DNA of 64,000 bases from Dipetalonema caudispina (taxonomy: Eukaryota; Nematoda; Chromadorea; Rhabditida; Onchocercidae), in the NCBI GenBank assembly GCA_013365325.1, contig JABVXV010000030.1, forward strand, positions 248,001 to 312,000. Reading direction: 5' to 3'. Positions 14,181-28,057 of the stretch are shown here, piece after piece (position 1 is the first letter of the stretch; every line of letters begins with the position of its first letter). A model generated the notes under the pieces. It did no database searches. It was not told the origin of the DNA and saw nothing but the letters and a program-made list of their open reading frames with translations. Position numbers and translations under genes: made by a program.

Positions 14181-14739
14181 ATGATTTGGACAGGATTATT
14201 TAGTATTATCACATTATATCTTATCACTGTTATCAGTGCTGTACCAAATCGATCCCAAAGACCAGGCATGTTCTTCATTATTAGCCTTTTTCAATCAAAT
14301 AGCACAGATTATTTCATCCTCACTGAAAAGAACTCATTGTTAACTTTTTTGAACTTTGATGCTTTTCAGAATGTGATATTAATCAATTTTTGGTCACATA
14401 AACCTTCCGATAATAACATTTGAAATTTTTTTAAAGTTAACATTCAACTAATTTCAACAAACCAATTACATTTTTCGAACTTCATTAAATATTTTCTACC
14501 TCTTTCATACAAGTTTAGAATATTGCATAAAAAACTTCGATTTTAAGTAAAAACTGGCGAATGAATGTTTAGTAAAAATATTTGGATGCTTTGATCAGTA
14601 ATTGTTGAGCTTTATCTTACAAGTGATATGTTTACGATAATATCAAACAAGCGATATGAGCAAGTTTGTCCATATCGTTTGCATTTTATTTTCAATATCT
14701 GTCCTTATTTCTTGTGGGAAAACAATAGATGTGTGTGTT

Positions 14740-14791
<52 letters not shown>

Positions 14792-17700
14792 CACTTGTGT
14801 CCATTACTTTAAGTAATGTTTGTCCACTTTATGATAGATGTTATATCCACATTTAATTATCCTCTTCTATCAAAGACATTTTGACTTGGCCATTTTGACA
14901 ACTTAGAAAATTTGCTTTTTAAGATGAATTCCTACTTGTTGAAATCTTGCTATAGAAACATATATCAATGTAATCATTGGGTGAACACTCAAAACTTTAT
15001 TTATAAACTTCTCATCTGATAATATTACTTCTTTATCGTGCAGAAAAAGCATTTATTATTTATAGCAGCAATATTTTTCTAGCGTTAAATCTTAAAATAG
15101 ATTAAATATCTTGAAAATTTCAAAAATTTGTTTTGCTAAACCCATTCCGAATAAGAAATATGTGCCTATAAAAAAGATTTTTCAAACTCAATGAAACCAT
15201 TTATATTCTTAATATTTAAACATGCGAAACCTTCAGAAAAATACTTTTAGCAAAATTATGGTAGTAAATAAAATTTATCTTTTTCATAACATTCTCTTCC
15301 TGACTAGTTTTAAGCGCCACTTTTTTTTTTGCAATTTACTTCATCTTTGAAACATCACTTAAAGCTATTTTACTATTTTCTTGAATTCAACATTACCATA
15401 ATATTTGAAGAAAAAAGATCGAGTTTTTTTAGTCAACAAAAAGTTTCACCATAAAATGAGCAGTTAGAAAAAAGAATTTTTTTTATTGACTTATTTATAA
15501 CTTCCATCATTGCTATTTCTACTTGTTTAATTGAGTATTTTTAATCGTAAATTAAATTTCAATTTGAGTTTCTGAATTTATCGGAATTAACGGCAAAAAG
15601 TCACGATGTGCAGTTTTGAAAGAGGATTTTAAGATCAAGGTCATTTCGAAGTGAAAAAAGAGCAACGACTGACTCTAATTGACATTGACTGATTGGACAT
15701 TTACCGGAATAAATTAACTGCGAGAAATAAATCTCTTTTTACTTATTTGAGTATGATTATTCCTAAGTATGAGTATTTTCTACTATTTTATATAACTTAA
15801 TATGATAGTTTCTCTCTTAATATGATTCTTAATAAAGTAGCAAAAGAGGATTTTTTCAGGTTGATCATTGTGAAAAGTTGTGAAATCCTGAAAATGTCAA
15901 TATTATTAAATTAAGAGGCGGGAAATTTCACATTGCTTTTTCTAGAATGTCCGGATGATTATCTGAGGGTATACGTAAACGTAACAGAATCAAATCGAGA
16001 AGACTATCATATCAACAGGACCAAAGCGAACTCTCTTCTTGAATGCACACGAAAATGTTACAGTGATCCCCATTGTTTCTCGTTGAAATACCATGAAGTG
16101 GATCCATTAAGTTGCGTACTAATCGGTTTTGCCCCTTCATCCTGTCTTAAGATCACTACCATACCAGCTGCTAAAATCAAATATGATGCCAGCACAATTA
16201 TCACTATTGATTGCATAAAATGTAAATTAATGAAGCAGCATGGTGAAAGTAAGTAATTGCATTAATTACTACCAAAATTTAAGATAACAAAATTTTTTGG
16301 GTTTATATGAAATGTGGCAATTATGAATACAAAGTCGAATTTCATAGTTTTTGTATTTTCGGAACTGTTCCTTTCAAAATTAGTTTGAAAAATTTCTATC
16401 ATATGAAGTAAATACTAAATTGCAGAAGGAGTGCTGACATCTTCTGTGCCAAGCGACAATGATGAACCATCTTTATTCTCAGGTTATACTACCCTTACTT
16501 ATAATTTTTTTTACTTTAAGGAATTTAGTTACTTTAGGAAAAAGCAAATTTGAAATTCGAATAAAATTTTAATTCGATTAACCATCACGAAGGATTTCAG
16601 CTCTTAATAATTTCATTCATTCAAAAATTCAAAAGTACCCAAAATTCAATAGAATTTTATTTCTCCAGAATTCAACTTATATGATAAACAAACGATCGGT
16701 TTATGTTGCAGGAGAGCCATTGAATGATACATCATTACAGTCGTTGTCAACATTGCAAAACACTATTTCTTCTGTTTCTGAGATCGGCGTATGCGAACCT
16801 TCACGTAGGATTTCAGCTCTTAATAATTTCATTCATTCAAAAATTCAAAAATACCCAACCGGTTGTAAATTAAATGAGTTATCGATCTTACTAAGACTTT
16901 CGGGTGAAATTAGACTGACATCTTAAAAGAATAATATTACCACAGTGATTGATATTGCTGCATTGCTCTTTGTTTAAATAATTTTGCAAATGAAATATTC
17001 ATCATATAGTTGCTTACAAATTAACGTTACGGCGCTTTCAACCAGTTTATCGCTTAAAACCGGTCGGCAGAATCCTAAGTAACTACTCCTAACTGCGCAA
17101 TAGTTGAAAATCATTCAAGAATGACTTAGGCTTAGCAATACCGTCGTAAGAAATGTGGTGATGCACACAGATTCGATAGATATTCACATGCATAACACTT
17201 GATCAGCAGTGGTACTAAATTTTATTACTCTCTTATTCATCTTTTTGTCATCTACAAAAATTCTACAATAGGGAATTAGAAGTACTTCGCCTTATGATTA
17301 CAACGGTATCAACAATATTAAGATGATCATAAATTATGATCACAAATAATAGTCGAGTTCTACTCTTCGTGTCATCCTGCTATAACAAAATCGAAGACGT
17401 TACACTTCTGACCATGTATTCAGATTAGTTTTGATGACAATAGGAAAAAAAGAGGAGCATTGTTAGTTTTGAAGTTTGGCTGGAAATTTCTAAAATCTGA
17501 ACAAATATTTCGTTTTCGAAATGTCGATAATTCTTGACCGGAAAGTACTATTTAGCAATGAGATGTCAAAAGGATATATGGTTTATTGCCGAAAAGCAGA
17601 CTGATTCGGTGAGTTCTGATTTATTAGAAGAAACGGTCACAACTAACTCAGTTCGAGAATGTGCTGAAAATTGTTTCGACAATTGTTGTAAGGTCTGTTC

Positions 17701-20700
17701 ATTTCACTTTGTACTGTTAAGAGGAGAAAGTTTAAAATATTAATTCTAGCACAAATTAAATGTGAGTATCCCATGTTTAGAATAAATTTTACAGATTGAT
17801 TTTATTAATCATATAATTAGATTGTAGCATGGAAAATCTTCAATTTAAAATTAGTTGTGAACCTATTAATTAATTTCCTTTACGTTCAAGATTTAAAATT
17901 TTTGACTACAGAAAAACACTAATTACACTATTACATTATTGGCCAATAAAGCAGGCCTACTGTTCAAGGACTTTTAATTAACCTCAAAATGTTTCTTAGT
18001 GATATTTTCAACTAAAGGAATAAATTAAACTACGGCGAAGTATTCTGCAGAATTTCATTAAATTAATGAGAATAAAAGAATAAAGAAAAGAAAGGAAGAA
18101 ACAATGAATTACGAGTTTTAAAGGTGGCCATCTATTCAAGTGTCGATAAAAAATGTCACTTCACAAAGGAAAGTAAAAGTACAAATGGTGACAATTGTGA
18201 GACGAACTCTTTCTCTTCTTACGTCAATCAATACGATGGTTATTTGTTCATTTGTTTTTTTTTCTTTTTTCCTCTTATATTTTTAATTTTATATGAAAAG
18301 AAAAGAGGAATTTCTCAATATTTCTCAGTTATGACTTTTTATTTAATTTGTCCTCAAATTATGACACTTTAGGTTTTCGATTTAAATTATATTTTCGAGT
18401 TTGTGACATGTTTTAAAACATAGTGGAAACAAGAATAACTACAAATCATTTTACTCAATGAGATTATTTGAGCGAAAATGGCTTGTAGGAGCTATTCCAT
18501 TGATATTCATTTTTGCTTGGAAGGATAATCAATTGGGTCCTTACATCTTGCAAAATTCGAAGGAAATTTCTTCGAATTTATATTTATCATTTTTTAAAAA
18601 ATATATCAACAAGTGTAACCTTAACCTTTTTTAAAAATGTTACCATTAAGAATCTAATCGGACCAAAATAACATGTGTGACGTGTAGTTCATCGCCATTA
18701 AGAAGCGATCGCCATATGCTAGATACACCTGCAGGAGATTTTTTGGACGCAGGTAACAATTTTGATAAATCAAAAGTTAAAACTTGAATTTAAAAAGGAC
18801 ACTGAGAGTGATTCCAGTGAATTATTTTTGAAAAAATAGAAACAAGATGAAATAGAAAATTGAAAGGGCTATATTGAAGAGATATCTATGAGATTAAAGT
18901 GGAATACGTGCACAGTTCAGTCGTGCAGAATGCAAGCATTGCAATTATTGCAATGTGCCACTGCAAAATATTTGCACAAAATATCCTGAAATAAGAAGAA
19001 AGCTGCAGAATGCTAAATTTTGTGGCGTTTCGATTTTCTCGCAATTTTTAAGACGTATTTCTTTTTTTTCACAGTCATTCCGACTGATCGATACTTGCAA
19101 GTTTTACGTAGAAAAGTCGTCGTAGAAATTTAGGATTAAATAGCGATATACTGATGAATTCAATCCTGTAAATATTAACGCTTATTAGTCAGTTTGATGA
19201 GATATCTTTAGAAAACGGTTGTGCTTCTATTTGTTTAGTCTCACCTTAAATATTTAAATATATTTTTCTTTATAAGAGGAATATTTATAAAAGATTTAAA
19301 TTTTTAGAGAAGATTCATCTCTCTCTGGCACTGTAATTTTCAAAATAAACTTTTCAGCTTAAATGTAATAATTCCTTTCAATGTATGTTATCGTTATTTC
19401 ATGTAACTTATTTACATTATGATAACTTCCTGCGAGATTAGCTTTTCTTTTAGCTATTCTACCACTAATTTGAATATTGTTTGCTGCTTGATTATCACTT
19501 TAAATTATTCTACCATTAGCCAAACTGATATTGGCAAATTGAGCTTCTCAATATTAACAACGTATTAATAGAAAAGATTTAGCTTTTGAACAACTACATT
19601 CTGCATTCATTCATTGTAAACATTTACAATAAGTAATGATATATATATGAAACAATACTGGATAATAGTAATTAAAATTGAACAAAGATAGCTAAGCCCA
19701 ATTTCGTTTTTAATAAAGTTTTGAGAAATTTAACTAAGCTTTGCCAAACAACATTGAAAGATCTGTGGCTGAAAAGAATACCTTTCAGAAAAGTCAATAA
19801 CATTAAAAGAAGAAGACAAAAATGAGGAAAATGAAAAAGCTTCCGAAACAATGGAAGTATCTCTGTTTAGCAGCTCTGAACAACCCATAATAGCTTCTGC
19901 ACTTGATACATTCACTTCCTGGAAAGATAAGCAACAGTATCGGCTTGATTCTCAACTCATGAAATTGGGTATGTTGCTTTTTTTGATTGTTTGAATTTTT
20001 GAATTATGCACGGGAAACTTTTTGAATAGGTATATATACACGTACATTATGTTCTATCCCAAAAAAAACTAATTTCAGCTTGCATCGTTGTGTTTGAAGT
20101 CAATCCGGAAGCTAATATAGCCGATTTCAAAGCTCAAGATAGTGTAAAAGTTGACAGGTGAGGTTTGAAAATTTAGTCGTATTATCCCATTCATTAATGT
20201 ATGACAAACCTTTTGCGAGAATTGTATTATAGTAAAAAGTTTATGTCTACAAATAGTTCATTAGAAGAGATTTTAGAAAATTCCTCAAAAATATGTTTGC
20301 ATTTTATGCAACATCTAACCTATTCAAAGTTTCCAACAGAATGTCTGAATATTTGAAGCGAATTTTTGAATTTTAAAATTAATGTGGCAAAATGAAATTT
20401 CAGAGCTGACCATTGCGCGTATCTCTGCTACCGAGACGCCTGTACCGCAGCCGTCTTCACGCCAGCAACTGCTCCCGCTAGCAAAGGTACCTGCGAAAGA
20501 CGATTTGACGTTGCGGAGAAGTGCAGCGCTGCGCTGAGGAGAGATTACTATTACAAGACCACTAAGCCTGTTTACTTGCAATGCTTTAGATGTCGTAAGC
20601 TTCAAAATCTTTTATTATTTGTTCTACAAGGAAAAATTTGGATCGCAATGACACCGAAACTGGAAATTATAATTTCTATCGATTCTTTCAAAGATTTTTC

Positions 20701-23700
20701 AAACCTAGTTGTAAAATTAATTTCTTAAAATTTTAGATATATCAAATTAGAACAAAAATATTTCAGTTCCCGATAAACCGCGAACGAAACCACCACTTGT
20801 TGCAATGACACCAAAACCGGAAATATCGCCTGTTACACTGAAGAAGTCCGAAACAGCAACTGTAGTTCAAAGCGAAGCGAGTGACGTATTGGTGAAAACT
20901 ACAATGGTACCTGATGTGGAAGTGAATACGATTGGAATGGAATCGAAAGAAATTGAAGAGGGTGTGAGAACTGCTACATTTGATACTACTGATAAAAATA
21001 TGGAAATAAATGATGGCATAGAAGAAAGCAAGAACGAATTCACAGAACCAGAAGATACTAGTCCTGTTGAAGTTAGCCAAATACCCACTACAGCTGTTGA
21101 AATTGGGTCCAAATCCAGTGAGGAGACACAAGCACCCGTTGAAAATGCCATATTGGATGCTGAGAATGAACCATCTGCAACGCCAATTTCGACTAGCACC
21201 GAAAACGTGGAAATAACGACCAGCGAGTTAATGATCGATGATTCATTAACTAGTGACAAGACATTTGAAGGTGAGTCAGCAATCGCTGGAACTGATTCTG
21301 GAAAGGAAATATCTGGATCTGTGTCATCTAATGGTGTTGAGGTTAAAGCACAACCTACTGAAAAACATGGAGAAATACATGCAGCAATCGAATCGATACA
21401 TCAATCCGCTGCCGTAAATGAAGAATCCACTTCGGCTACTACAGAAGAATCTAATATTTGGCACAAGTCAACAACAGAAACAAGAGTAAGTGACGATGCA
21501 TTACAACCTGGAAGTGAACCTAAAATGGAATTTGACGGAGCAAAATCTGTAGGAGCAGATAGCACAGAAAATAAAAGTGAAGAAGCATTTACAACACCTT
21601 TGGCAGGAACTGTTGAAAAAAATGAAAACGAAGTAGAACAATTAGGCAGCAGTACAGTAATGTCAAGTTCCATAAATGCAGAGATTGTTGAATTCAACGA
21701 AGATCTGGAAGCAATAGATGATGGAAGTTCGACAAAAGCGAAATCAAGCGAAAGACAGGGTGCATTTGAAGATCACATCGAAGCAGAAAGTAGTGGCGGA
21801 AGCACAGAAGCAAAGTCATCAAATCTCGAACGACCAGATGAAACATCATCAAATTTATCCACACTTACTTCCTCAGAACAAAATAAGAAAAATAATGCAT
21901 TAGCATCAAACGATACCGCTGAAGTATTCTACACATTTCTAAAAGGTGCGCTTTTTCTTTTACCTTACAATTGCGATCGGCTTACTATAATCGATGTTGC
22001 TTTCGGAGATATAATACCTCTTTTTTGACCGTTCAATGAATCAATATTCTTTTAATCTCATTTCTAACACTGATCAATCAGAAATATGTGTTCTTGTTAA
22101 TTTTGTAATAGTTATAGGATGTATCGTAACTTTCCAAGCGGATCCGTATGATAAACGTCCGGCGGAATCTTCTACTGGGTTCCAAGCCTCAACAATTGCC
22201 CAAACTTCAGAAGTTTGTGCTGGACGATGTTACCAGGTTTTCCTTAATTTTCAATTAAATTTTCAATTTAAAAGGAATTGTTTTGCAATAAACATATACA
22301 ATAACGTAGAAGAACTCATTCTCTAATTCCAGGATGGCTGCACTGGTGCAAGGTACGATCCATCGAGCAAAGAATGTGTCCTAAGTTATAGTGGCAAACA
22401 GATTTGCGACAATGGAAAAGAACACTTTTTCTATGAAGCCAATGAAACCATTTGGATTCACTGTACTGGATGCAGTATGTTCATGTTTGAGTTTTATGAA
22501 AAAAGATTTGCTTTGGGTTTTAAAACTTCGTAATTGAAATTCAACTCCAATTTTATAATCTTACAACTTACTTATTTTAAACTTGAAACTTTCAGAATTA
22601 CATAAACCAGGGGATCAAGGTATCAACATACTGATCCATTCAGGTAAAGCAAAAGGTTTGTTTTTCAGTACTTTCTGAAAATTTTTTAGGATAAAATCTC
22701 ATGAAGTTTTATAAATTTTCCTCACCGAAAGAATGAGAAAATCTTCCAATGAAAAAAACGATTTCTGTTGATCTTCGAAATCGGTGGTAAACACAATCAA
22801 CATTTCATCGTAATATTTGCTATCTGCAAAAATTATGAGAAGCAACTAAATACAAGTGTGGAAATGTCAAAATTTATAGCGGCGAAGGAAGCTGCCATTT
22901 TAAACATATTATAATGAGTAATACAGCGACATTATTTTTTATAGAAGCACAGAAGATGAAATCAACGGATGGAACTTCAAAGATGGAATCAGAAGTAGCA
23001 TCAGAAAAGAGTATGCTGGAATTACAACATGCAACAGAAAGAGTAATTATTGAAGCTTCAACATCACAACTGCCACCATCATCATCACCATCATTATCCT
23101 CATCATCATCAGCAACAGCAACAGAAGAAATTTCAACAGAGACTGCACAAGTTTCAACAATAACAACCACAGAAGAAGTAGCTTTCGCAAGTACTGTGGG
23201 AAAGAAAACAGAAATGGGGAAAGAAGAGCTAAGCATTGATGTCATTCCAACACCAACTATTGCTGAAAAGGACGAGGAATCAGTGAGTAAAGAAGAAATA
23301 CCGAGTACTGATGTACCCTTCCAAACAACGCTTTTTGGACATGGTAAGTTTTTGTTTTAATGAAAAAATGCAGTCATTTAACCCATAATATCGTGAATGG
23401 ATCTCAGACGTACACTGACTTAGCAAAACAGGTCCACGATATCCGTCATTGCTCTCTGTTTTCAGTTCGTTTTATCGTCGGTCCACTTGAATATATTTCG
23501 ATTTCCAGGTATTTACCATATATCATCTCCCCACAGTAGTCGATTTTCATACTTCCTTTCAGATTGCACTATTTTGTTTCAAGTTAGACCCATCGACGCT
23601 CATTCCGAAAAGCTTATCACTGAATTTATTTTAACAGATGCAATATCCAAAGTAGAAGAATGTGCTAAGCGTTGTTATATGGTTTGTAATTAATTTTATG

Positions 23701-26700
23701 GAATTATGCGCAGAAAATCTTGATTTTGAAAATCTTTGAATGTAAAGATTTTCATCAAGAAAATTTACTCCTTAGCTCTCTCTTTAAAGTTGAACGAAAT
23801 GTCTGGAAAATGTTGGGCTTAAAAATTAAGAATTTTGAAAAATTTGTGGCAGACGAAAACGGAATAAATTTTAGGATGGATGCACAGGTGCAAAATTTGA
23901 TCCAGTAAACCGGAAATGTTTGTTAACATTTGGAGATCATCATCAGTGTGACGAAAATGAACAGCAACATTATTCACTGGAGGCTACTGAACCATTATGG
24001 ATTCATTGTATCAGTTGCAGTTAGTCGATTCTTTATCTTATCTTTCGTACAACAATTCTTTTTGTGCTATCTTTACTTGCTATTGATTTTCCGTTTTATT
24101 AAAATTAAACTTTTTTCAGAGAAAGAATTTACCGAGAGTACTTTAAGCTTATTGGCTCAAGATGCAACTACTTCGCCAGGTTGATTAATTGGCTTAAAAT
24201 TCTCTTTGAATTTGAAAAGCTATTGGAAATTTTTAAGCTTAAAATCAGCTCATGTTTGTTTTAATATTTTGTTTCAGTGATAATTGAGAAATCAAAGGAA
24301 GAAGAGCATTCAGTAACTGACGAGAGTTCTTCAACTTCGGAATCTGCAAAAGTTGAAGAAAAGTTTCTTACAGGTGTAGGTCAGGATATAGGATTGGGAT
24401 CGGCAAAGAAAACAGAATCAGTATCTGCAGTTGATTCAGGTGAAACTGATAACAAATCAGTTGAACCATCGGCAGATACTGTAAAAGATGAACAAAAAAT
24501 ACTTTTTGTAACACCAGTATCTTTTGAAAATGAAAGTACATCCCAAAGACAAACCACAGAACAGGAAGTTAAAAGTGAAGGATATGGAGAAAAATTTGGT
24601 ACCACTACTATTGTAGCTGTAGAAGAAGAGACTTCAAGTTCATCAACACCACAATCATTATTATCATTGGTGGATTCATCAGCAAAACATTTGAATATAG
24701 AAGCAAGTTCAACCGAAACTAGCATAGTGGGAAAATTTGTAAAAACAAGCGATAATGAAGAATTAAATACTACAATTCAACCTGATGTTTTGATTTCGTC
24801 AACTTTACAAACACCATTGAACGTTCCCACTGATAGTTCGGAACTCTCAAATATTAGTAGAGAAATTTCTGAAAGTAGCGTCGCTTCATCTATGGTTGAG
24901 GAGTCAACTATCATTGCTCAAATAAGCAAAACTGAATCTGGCGAACAGGAAGATCAAAAAGAAACTACTGTTGAATTTCAAGAGGAAGCTGAATCGACAA
25001 CAATTGCAGCAGAGATCACTGCTATACCAATAACTCCTAGTGAAATAACAGATGATATCGTTGGATTTGTAGCCAGCATTGTTGCAAATATTTCAAATAA
25101 TGTACCAGAAGCTGATGCAAAAGAAACAACCGGCTTGCCAGAAGGGTCGATTGCAGAAACTCACGAAATTGTGTCATCCGTTGCACCTGAAACTACAATT
25201 GTAGCATTGCATGATGAAGCAACTGTAGCTAATATTGGGGAAACAACTCACATAGAAACTACATCAGCAGAATCAGATGCTGAAGTAACGCCTGAAAAAG
25301 GAAGTAGCGACGTCACAGTATCAGACATACCCAACACAACAACCGTTGAAGCAGCTAGCGAAGTAACTTCTATCACAGAAGAAACAAGCACTTCTATGAG
25401 TAGCAAAGGAAATACCGAAGCAACATCCGGAATTCTAGAGAAGACATCTGAAGATGAGAATAATTCTGGTGAAGATTTATTTTCGAAATCAGTTCCAAAT
25501 TTAATAACGGAACAGCCATTTGTGCAAAAGGATGTAGATGATATCATCAAAAATATTGCTCAATCAAAAGATATTTTGATAACTGTTACTAAGCCAGCAG
25601 TGGCAGATGCAGCTGTTGAGGAAGAAGCGATTGAGAAATTGGAAAAAGGTCAAGCTGCAACTGAAGATGTCAAGGATTCATCGACTATCGCTGATACGTT
25701 AGTAAACGGAGGTCAGTGTATACTAATTTTAAGGCAAGAGGAGCTAAATTTTATTCATGCTGTTTTTTCTCCTATAGTCGTACAAATGACTTCTTTTATT
25801 CTATTAGGTCTGCGAGTAATTCCAGTTTATTATTCTGAAGATTAAGTATAATCCAAATAGTCGTCTATTTTGTAGGTGTACATATAACGACGGAACCACC
25901 TGTGCAAGCGGTTTCAGATTTGATCAGTGTTTTGAGTCAAAATTCGAAAATCGAAGAAATGTTTGGGCGCAAGGAAAAAGGAAATGGTATTTAGGTTTTC
26001 TTTTAAGAAATAAACTTTCAACTAAAATTTTCATCTAAAATCATTTGTTTAAAATTTATGCTGATAACTAACTATAGTTATTGGATATTTTTGCCAAGTT
26101 TTAGTTCATAATTTGCTCGCATCTTCACTTCCTTGAAAATTGTCTGATGACATTTTTGCAATTATCAACGGATAACAATTCATTATAGAGAGTTTAAATT
26201 CATTTGAAGTTAACGTTACGATAACGACCCCTTAGAGAACTGAAATTTTGTGTATTGTTGAAGATGCGTTTGTCGTTGATGAAATGTCCATAATAAAGGA
26301 TGCAAATGATCAAACAACTGTTAGTGCTATAATCAATCAGATCCAGGAAAACTTTGCTGGAAATTCTCTCCAAAATATCGCTAAAATAAAACCTTTCGAG
26401 GGTAAATTTGCATATGAAGTTTCAAATATCACTTTCTCATAATCATATTTAAAGATTTTTACTACTTTAAAAGATGTTCTTACAAGAAAATTTCGATAAA
26501 CATTTAATACAACATAGATTTCATCAAGACCTAAAAATTTTCAAGTTTTCTCGGAAATTTCACTTTTTACAAAAAGTTTTCATCACATTTACATAATGGT
26601 TTAGCTAGTTGGTTCCTTCGAGAAATGTTCAGAGATGTTTCATCTTTTAGTGTGTTTTCTGCGAATGCTATATGCATGCTGAAAGGAAATTGGATATATT

Positions 26701-28057
26701 CATCACCAACGACATAAAAAATCTTTTCTTGAATTGTAATTATGAGAAATAAGATTCTTTAATTATTTGTTGGATTAAGACATATTTCATAGGACTTAAA
26801 GTTCAAAAATTCCAGGCCTCGGAAAAAATAAGGAAGCAGTTTTATGCCTAATTCAATAAGAATTGTCATAAATTGAGAAAGATTTTAAGAAAAATAATTT
26901 TTTTCCGAAATTTTGAAAAAATTTATTTCATAAAAAATGAAAGTCTTTTTCCGGTAAAGGTTCAAAAATTCCCTATCCTCTCAAAAAATAGAGAAAGCAA
27001 TAAATTATTGCAGAAACACCTGCTGGATGCCTTGGTCGAGTTGAATTCGAAATATTGGAAGTAGAAGATCTCTCACAGTTGAATGTCACCAATGAGGTTA
27101 CCGTAGAATCGCCAGCTGAATGCGCGATGAAATGCTACGAAACGGTAAAATTTTACACATTTGTCGAAGATATTAATTGTTGGATAATATGATTACCATA
27201 CTATTTACCGAGAAAATTGCAAAACCATTTGATATCATTGCTGCCTTATTTGTTGGTAGATTTCTTCGCTAATATAAATCATTTGAAGGCAAACTGTGTT
27301 CTGGCAGCATATAAGCCAAGCCAAAATGATGATGAATCAACAAATGCATTATGCATGCTAACAAGTAATCCTGCTACTTGCTCATCAGAGGAGAAATTCA
27401 TATCGCAACATAAATCCGACGTATCATCATTTATTATCAGTTGCTTGAAGTGCACTAGTACGCATTACCTTTTTTCATGCTTATAATATTTTTGAAAGAG
27501 TTTGAATTTTCTACTACAATGGTTGTAGCGTCTTAGGTCCTCATTGATTCGACGTTACAAACATGCATGTGATCTAATGAAATTTTGAAATTCATTATTA
27601 ATCCTTCCAGAATGTAATTATACTATCAGTGCCGTTACGGAACTAACGAGGATATATCAGGCAAAAACAGTGGAGCCAGCGCTTTCCATTGGACAATGCG
27701 GTAAAATATGCTGGAAACATAGCTGCGCCGTTGCTCAGTACGACCATAGATCCAATCTTGTAAGCATCATAAAATTTGTATTTCAAATTTAAAATCACTA
27801 ATTGAAGCCAAATGAATTTGGTTGATAAAGAAAGATCTCGGCTAGTTCAATTAAATTTTCCCTTAAATTTTTAGCACATATGATACTTTATGCATTTTTA
27901 AAGATTATACAACAATCTGTTACTGCCAGTTATAGCCGAAAATTTTCAGTGTTCATTGACATTCATGAAAAGCCAAGAAGATTGCCCTCGAGAAACGCCA
28001 ATAGTAGTGAACGGTGATGAACCAGTATTACTGGAATGCGTCCGATGTTTCGCATAG
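14181..28057 (+). CDS. Large secreted protein with seven PAN/Apple-like modules and Ser/Thr/Glu-rich linkers
   Basis: Model of 25 exons, 5,799 coding bases, 1,932 residues: 14181-14265, 15946-16248, 16426-16482, 16712-16804, 17556-17692, 18124-18238, 18651-18752, 19789-19968, 20079-20157, 20404-20594, 20767-21945, 22112-22236, 22333-22474, 22596-22643, 22945-23343, 23563-23681, 23875-24019, 24120-24179, 24278-25711, 25876-25986, 26264-26401, 27014-27144, 27289-27457, 27611-27759, 27950-28057. Every phase closes. Residues 1-22 form a signal peptide (MIWTGLFSIITLYLITVISA). Seven cysteine modules follow (about 29-125, 180-275, 358-447, 841-930, 1079-1167, 1748-1847, 1848-1932), with a C-x3-C core (ECAKRCYM, VCAGRCYQ) and mostly a closing C-x2-C (WIHCTGC, LECVRC). 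This is a PAN/Apple-type pattern; such domains bind proteins or sugars outside the cell. Between modules lie acidic, Ser/Thr-rich linkers, three in single exons (11, 15, 19: about 393, 133 and 478 residues), likely glycosylated or disordered. No transmembrane segment or ZP domain was seen. Intron 1 must use a GC donor. Least sure are the ends of exon 4, the start of exon 21 and the donor of exon 14. Confidence 0.85.
14731..14788 (+). repeat. (GT)n microsatellite in intron 1 of the PAN gene
   Basis: A nearly pure GT dinucleotide run of about 58 bases, broken by GTTTGTGA near its start. The open frame across it (poly Cys-Val) is an artefact of the repeat. Confidence 0.95.
16580..16858. repeat. 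63-bp direct repeat pair spanning intron 3 to the exon 4 donor
   Basis: Copy 1 is 16580-16642 and copy 2 is 16796-16858 (offset 216), with three differences. Copy 2 covers the proposed exon 4/intron 4 border. One difference (GA at 16589-16590 against GT at 16805-16806) supplies the GT of the proposed exon 4 donor. Both copies also hold an acceptor-like GATTTCAG. Confidence 0.8.

Noticed and set aside
14656..14856. Open frame with a Cys-Val run
   Set aside because: Produced by the (GT)n microsatellite in an intron.
20763..25550. Long open frames on the minus strand opposite exons 11, 15 and 19 of the PAN gene
   Set aside because: They are antisense shadows of low-complexity Ser/Thr/Glu codons, which lack stops on the other strand; they have no splice context or domains.
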